This document shows, piece after piece, positions 28,824 to 32,481 of a stretch of DNA of 32,481 nt. The notes under the pieces were generated by a model. It was given only the letters and a program-made list of their open reading frames with translations. It had not been told where the DNA came from and ran no database searches. The stretch is from the NCBI GenBank assembly GCA_036504235.1, contig DASXVN010000009.1, positions 1-32,481 of the forward strand, written 5' to 3'. Position 1 is the first letter of the stretch. Each line of letters starts with the position of its first letter. This stretch comes from Zipacnadum sp036504235. Lineage in GTDB: Bacteria > Armatimonadota > Zipacnadia > Zipacnadales > Zipacnadaceae. A program made the translations under genes and the position numbers.

Positions 28824-30788
28824 ATGAGGCGGAACCTGCCCGTTGCCGCTATTTTCGTAGCAAGCCTCGTACTACTGACCGGTCTCTCGGGGGCGGCTCA
28901 GCAAGACACCTCCTCTTCTGCTTATGTGCAGGGAATGGCGGCGCTTGACGCCGGCCATTACGAGGAGGCCGCTACCCAGTTGGCCCAGGCCGTCCAGGCC
29001 AGTCCCAACAACGAGCCCGCCTGGTATTCCCTCGGCGTCGCTCGCTTCAAGTCCGACCCGCCTGACTATCCTGGCGCCTTGGAAGCCCTCCGCGCCGCCC
29101 TCAAGCTGGCTCCTAATCGCCCCGGCACCCGCCTCTACATTGGCCGCATCTACGAGAGCCAGGGCGCCTTTGCCGAGGCCATCGCCATCTATGAGGAAGA
29201 ACTCAGCCATTCGGTCGGCGCCGACAAGGTGGAAGCCCAGGTCGCTCTCGGCCGCGCCGACTACCGCGCCGGTCGCCCCCAGGCGGCTCGCGACATACTG
29301 CTCCCCGCCGTGACGGCGGAGCCCAAGTATGTCGAGGGCCTCTACTGGCTCGGCCTGTCCTACACCGCCCTGCGCGATTACCCCAACGCCGTCAAGACCT
29401 TCCGCCAGGCCCAGGACGTCCTCCGCGACTACTCCGACCTCCAGGCCAGCCTGCACCGCCTCAAGTCCGAGCAGCAGCGCGAGCACAAGCAAACCGAAGA
29501 AAAGCTCGCTCAGGAGTTCGGCCGTGCCCAGGAGTTCGCCCAGGACCTCGGCCTCTGGCCGGCGCTTAATAAGGCCCTCGGCGACGCCTACCTCGGCGAC
29601 CAGCAGTACGACCTGGCCCGCATCGCCTATCGCCACGGTCTCGATAAAAACCAGCTAGGCAACCCCAGTGACGCCGACGTCTACGTCCTCCTGGCCCGCG
29701 CCTATCTAGCCGATGCCCAGCAGGTGATGAGCGGCAACAGCCTGCTCTACACCGCCATCGGCACCGTCCGTTCCGCCGAGCAGGCCGCGGATAAGGCCAT
29801 CTCCCTCGACGCCAAGTCCGCCGGCGGCTATGAGGTCAAGGGCGAGGTTTACGCCTTCCAGGCCTCCAGCTACAACGCCGACCCCAAGCAGAAGATCACC
29901 TCCCACAGCTACGCCGACGCCATGACCGCCTTCGACAAGGCCCTGGAACTCCAGCCCGACAATATCAAGGCCCTCGTGGAGTCCGCCCGCACCTATATCC
30001 GCATGGCTCAGACCGAGCAGCCGGGCAGCGACGAGTCCAAAAAGGACCTCACCCAGGCCCAGGGCCGCCTCCAGCAGGCGCTCACTCTGCAGCCCGAGGT
30101 CCCCGGCGCCTACGTCCTGCTCGCGCAGGCCAGCCTGCTCGCCGAAGATTACCCGCAGTCCCAGCAACTCGCGGAAAAGGCCCTCGCCCTCGACAACAAG
30201 AACCCCGGCGCCTACGACGTCGCCGGTCTCTCCATGTACTACCAGAACCGCCTCCCCGAGGCCGCGCGCTACTTCCGCGACGGGATCGCGATCCAGGATG
30301 GCGACCCGCAGCTTCACTTCAACCTGGGCAACACCTTCTTCCAGATGAAGTCCTGGTTCCTGGCCCTCAAGGAGTACGAGAAGGCCCTGGCCCACACGCC
30401 CTTCATGACCCTGGCCAAGACCTCCTACCAGCGCGCCTACATCTACTATCAGATAGGCCTGGTCTACCACGAGATCAAGCGCTATGACGCCGAGATCGAC
30501 TCCCTCAACAACGGCCTCGCCCTCGACGCCAGCTACTTCGACGCCTACCTGCAACTGGCCCGCGCCTATGCGGCCCAGCAGCAGTTCCGCGGCGCCCAGC
30601 GCGCCCTGGATCAGGCCCAGCAGCGGGCGGACGATGCCCAGTCGGCTCGCGCCTATCTGCTCAGTGGTCAGATCTACGAGATGGCCGGCGACCCGCATTC
30701 CGCCGCCGCCGCCTACAGCAGCGCCCTGAATAAAGACGCGAGCAACGCCGTGGCCCAGCAGGCCTTGGCTCGCCTCACGGGCCAGTAA
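28824..30788 (+). CDS. Secreted tetratricopeptide-repeat protein
   Basis: A 654-aa protein with a signal peptide (about residues 1-24, 'VAAIFVASLVLLTGLSGAAQQ'). Throughout it shows TPR units such as 'AYVQGMAALDAGHYEEAATQLAQAVQASPNNEPAWYSLG', 'YVEGLYWLGLSYTALRDYPNAVKTFRQA' and 'PQLHFNLGNTFFQMKSWFLALKEYEKAL', ending in 'SAAAAYSSALNKDASNAVAQQALARL'. TPR arrays scaffold protein complexes, so it probably acts in the periplasm or cell surface. The ATG at 28824 has AGAGGGGG upstream. It is followed 8 bp later by the M16-like gene, so the two are one operon and the TPR protein may be a partner of that protein. Confidence 0.87.
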   Translation: MRRNLPVAAIFVASLVLLTGLSGAAQQDTSSSAYVQGMAALDAGHYEEAATQLAQAVQASPNNEPAWYSLGVARFKSDPPDYPGALEALRAALKLAPNRPGTRLYIGRIYESQGAFAEAIAIYEEELSHSVGADKVEAQVALGRADYRAGRPQAARDILLPAVTAEPKYVEGLYWLGLSYTALRDYPNAVKTFRQAQDVLRDYSDLQASLHRLKSEQQREHKQTEEKLAQEFGRAQEFAQDLGLWPALNKALGDAYLGDQQYDLARIAYRHGLDKNQLGNPSDADVYVLLARAYLADAQQVMSGNSLLYTAIGTVRSAEQAADKAISLDAKSAGGYEVKGEVYAFQASSYNADPKQKITSHSYADAMTAFDKALELQPDNIKALVESARTYIRMAQTEQPGSDESKKDLTQAQGRLQQALTLQPEVPGAYVLLAQASLLAEDYPQSQQLAEKALALDNKNPGAYDVAGLSMYYQNRLPEAARYFRDGIAIQDGDPQLHFNLGNTFFQMKSWFLALKEYEKALAHTPFMTLAKTSYQRAYIYYQIGLVYHEIKRYDAEIDSLNNGLALDASYFDAYLQLARAYAAQQQFRGAQRALDQAQQRADDAQSARAYLLSGQIYEMAGDPHSAAAAYSSALNKDASNAVAQQALARLTGQ

Positions 30789-30796
30789 GGAACAAC

Positions 30797-32185
30797 ATGA
30801 TTCAGGTGAGGACCGCGTGGCCCTGGCTCCGCCTCCTGGGCGGAGTCCTGGCCTTGTCCCTGGTCTGGGGCGCCTCGGGCGCGCGGGCGGTAGACCTGCC
30901 CCCGGTCGCTCCGGCCGCGGGCGCTCCCCAGGACGTCCGGCTCGATAACGGCCTGCGGCTCGTCTACCAGTACAACCCCGCCTCACCCGTCGTGGCGGTG
31001 TGTGTCTTCGTGCACACCTCCGCCGCCCAGGAAACCTTCAACAGCGCCGGCGTACGCGAACTCTTACAATTTATGGGCGAGCGCACCATGGTGCGCTCCG
31101 GTGCCCCCGCCGAGGCGCTTCCCCCGGTCTTCGACCTGACCACCAGCGTCAGCCGCGACTATGCCGAGATGGTCGCCCTCTGCCTGCCCGCGGACCTCGT
31201 CCCGGTCCTCGGCCGCCTGCGCTCCGCGCTCTTTGATCCCGTCTTCGACGACGAGGCGCTCCAGTTCGCCCAGACTCGTCTCCTGCAGGAGGTCCAGGCC
31301 CGCCAGTCGGTCGCTCCGGCCATGGCCCAGGACGTCCTGGTCGCCCGCCTCTACCCGCAGTGGCCCGGCTCTTGGCCCCTGGTCGGCAATGGCGCGGCCA
31401 CCTGGGTAGACCTGGACTACGCCCGCCAGTTTCACGCCCGCCACTACCTGTCCAACCAGACGCTGGTCGCGGTAGCCGGTCCGCTCCCCTGGGAGGGCCT
31501 CCGCGCCGACGTAGAAAAAGCTTTCGGCAGCCTGCTCCCCGGCAAGCAAGAGCGGCTGCTCCCGCCGCCGGTCGGCGCGGCCCCCGGCGACCGCCTCACC
31601 GAGTTGCGCATGCCCGGTTCCCCGGTTTCCACCGTGGTAATCGGCGCCCGCGCTCCGGCCCTGGTAGACGCCGACTACCCGACGGCGTCCGTGCTCATGG
31701 CGCTGCTCGGCAATGGCCGCGGCTCCCGCCTCTATCACCGCCTGCGGGAGGAGGCCTCCCTGTCCTACTCACTGGAGGCCGGGGTCACGCCCTCGCAGGT
31801 GTGCCCGTACATGTACGCCTTGGCCAACTGCGAGGCCCGCGAGGTCCCGCAGGTCCGCCAGGTCCTGGAGGAGGAGATCGCCCGCCTGGCCCAGACCCTC
31901 CCCACGGAGGAGGAGCTAGGCCGCGCCCGCCAGTTAGTCTGGGGCCAGTACCTGTTGCAGCAGCAAGACAACCAGCAGCTTTCACATTTTATAGGCCTAT
32001 TCTCGCTGCTTGTAGGCGAGGAGGGCCCGGCGCGCTGGAGTGCGCTCCCCCTGCGCCTGGCGGCGGTCCGCCCCGAGCAGGTCCAAGCGCTAGCCCGCAC
32101 CGCCTGGGCCCAGCCGCTAGTAGTAACAGTAACCGGAGCCGCCGGCGGCACGACCCAGTCGCAAGCCCCGGTAGGCGACCTGTAG
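30797..32185 (+). CDS. Inactive M16 peptidase-family protein (pseudo-peptidase)
   Basis: A 462-aa exported protein (signal peptide ending near ARA, residue ~31) of the M16 family, which includes processing peptidases. The N-terminal half aligns with 'VRLDNGLRLVYQYNPASPVVAVCVFVHTSA', but where active members have HxxEH the sequence is GVRELLQFM (residues 85-93): both histidines and the glutamate are replaced. The C-terminal half keeps the substrate-binding motif 'GNGRGSRLYHRLREE'. Such pairs of one active and one inactive subunit are known (for example mitochondrial processing peptidase), so an active partner is expected elsewhere, perhaps just beyond the window. Start follows AAGGAAC, 8 bp after the TPR gene. 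Confidence 0.82.
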   Translation: MIQVRTAWPWLRLLGGVLALSLVWGASGARAVDLPPVAPAAGAPQDVRLDNGLRLVYQYNPASPVVAVCVFVHTSAAQETFNSAGVRELLQFMGERTMVRSGAPAEALPPVFDLTTSVSRDYAEMVALCLPADLVPVLGRLRSALFDPVFDDEALQFAQTRLLQEVQARQSVAPAMAQDVLVARLYPQWPGSWPLVGNGAATWVDLDYARQFHARHYLSNQTLVAVAGPLPWEGLRADVEKAFGSLLPGKQERLLPPPVGAAPGDRLTELRMPGSPVSTVVIGARAPALVDADYPTASVLMALLGNGRGSRLYHRLREEASLSYSLEAGVTPSQVCPYMYALANCEAREVPQVRQVLEEEIARLAQTLPTEEELGRARQLVWGQYLLQQQDNQQLSHFIGLFSLLVGEEGPARWSALPLRLAAVRPEQVQALARTAWAQPLVVTVTGAAGGTTQSQAPVGDL

Positions 32186-32250
32186 AGGGGGAGGCCGGCC
32201 TTTTCCGGGTAGCACAGGCTTCCAAGCCTGTGTGCCTTTGCCGTTTCCCC

Positions 32251-32481
32251 TGTAGGGCGGGGGCTCGTACCCCGCCGGCCGTAGCCTTTGCCGTACGTAG
32301 GGGTGGATCTTTCGCGGAGCCGTACCCGCGAAACATCCACCCGCGCCTAGCGCAAACCGTGGCCCAGGCCGTAGCCGTAGCCGTTTGTAGGGCGGGGGCT
32401 CGTACCCCGCCGGCCGTAGCCTTTGCCGTACGTAGGGGTGGATCTTTCGCGGAGCCGTACCCGCGAAACATCCACCCGCGC
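32251..32481. repeat. Two exact 96-bp repeats at window end
   Basis: 32251-32346 is repeated exactly at 32386-32481, 135 bp apart. Each copy holds a GGCGGGG/CCCCGCC hairpin and a long palindrome in which GGTGGAT-C-TTTCGCGG (32302-32317) pairs with CCGCGAAA-C-ATCCACC (32326-32341) with one mismatch. The second palindrome begins GTAGGGG and is like half of the cloverleaf elements. The 32186-32481 stretch has no gene. Confidence 0.9.

Noticed and set aside
1..32481. Prophage, insertion sequence or integrative element
   Set aside because: No integrase, transposase, capsid or tail gene was recognised; the mobile-looking DNA is limited to short non-coding repeats.

Overview
The window is a GC-rich bacterial chromosome segment whose intergenic gaps are packed with palindromic repeats. 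No rRNA, tRNA, CRISPR array, transposase or phage gene was recognised. Gene content points to a free-living, sugar-degrading, histidine-prototrophic heterotroph: Gfo/Idh/MocA dehydrogenase, GH4 glycosidase, xylose-isomerase-like TIM barrel, UroD-like proteins, a very large secreted DUF6259-type glycosidase-like protein, and a large lipobox/signal-peptide set. Sigma-70-type promoters with near-consensus -35/-10 boxes are visible. An uncultured lineage such as Armatimonadota is my guess from gene flavour, but the sequence alone does not settle the phylum.

Layout. Positions 79-11520 form a run of 13 minus-strand genes: Gfo/Idh/MocA oxidoreductase, two tandem 353-aa UroD-like paralogs joined by a one-base TAGTG overlap, a CpsB/YwqE-type PHP phosphatase, a secreted copper-amine-oxidase-N-like protein, GH4 glycosidase, a lipoprotein, a SAM methyltransferase, a sugar isomerase/epimerase-like protein, a nitroreductase, two small membrane proteins and endonuclease IV. 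Then come larC (+), mscL (-), two tandem MFS exporters (+), a Phd/YefM-RelE type toxin-antitoxin pair whose toxin gene overlaps hisA by ATGA (+), a vapBC pair (-) sitting between hisA and hisF, hisF (+), a PAP2-like membrane protein (-), a DUF2330 protein with a pilin-like tail plus comB (+), an esterase (-), the giant glycosidase-like gene broken by a 53-bp tandem duplication (+), and a TPR protein plus inactive M16 peptidase homolog driven by a perfect consensus promoter (+).

The most unusual signal is not a gene. At least five intergenic gaps hold a 110-156 bp composite element that folds on paper as a four-way junction: a long outer stem, a hairpin, a long middle stem whose loop carries CTAG, and another hairpin. 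Copies keep this architecture while the stem sequences change, with both arms changing together (positions 1259-1370, 7280-7407, 9131-9247, 10161-10316, 19832-19942, and a shorter variant at 18019-18100). Smaller single-hairpin repeats, an 88-bp unit array with ABAB higher-order structure, and a 96-bp exact direct repeat accompany them. One hairpin repeat family has also entered a coding sequence and is translated in frame.

How genes work together: hisA and hisF catalyse consecutive steps of histidine synthesis but are interleaved with two toxin-antitoxin modules; hisA has no visible promoter of its own and probably depends on the autoregulated toxin-antitoxin promoter. The minus-strand run mixes carbohydrate catabolism with housekeeping genes and is probably several transcription units separated by the repeat elements.
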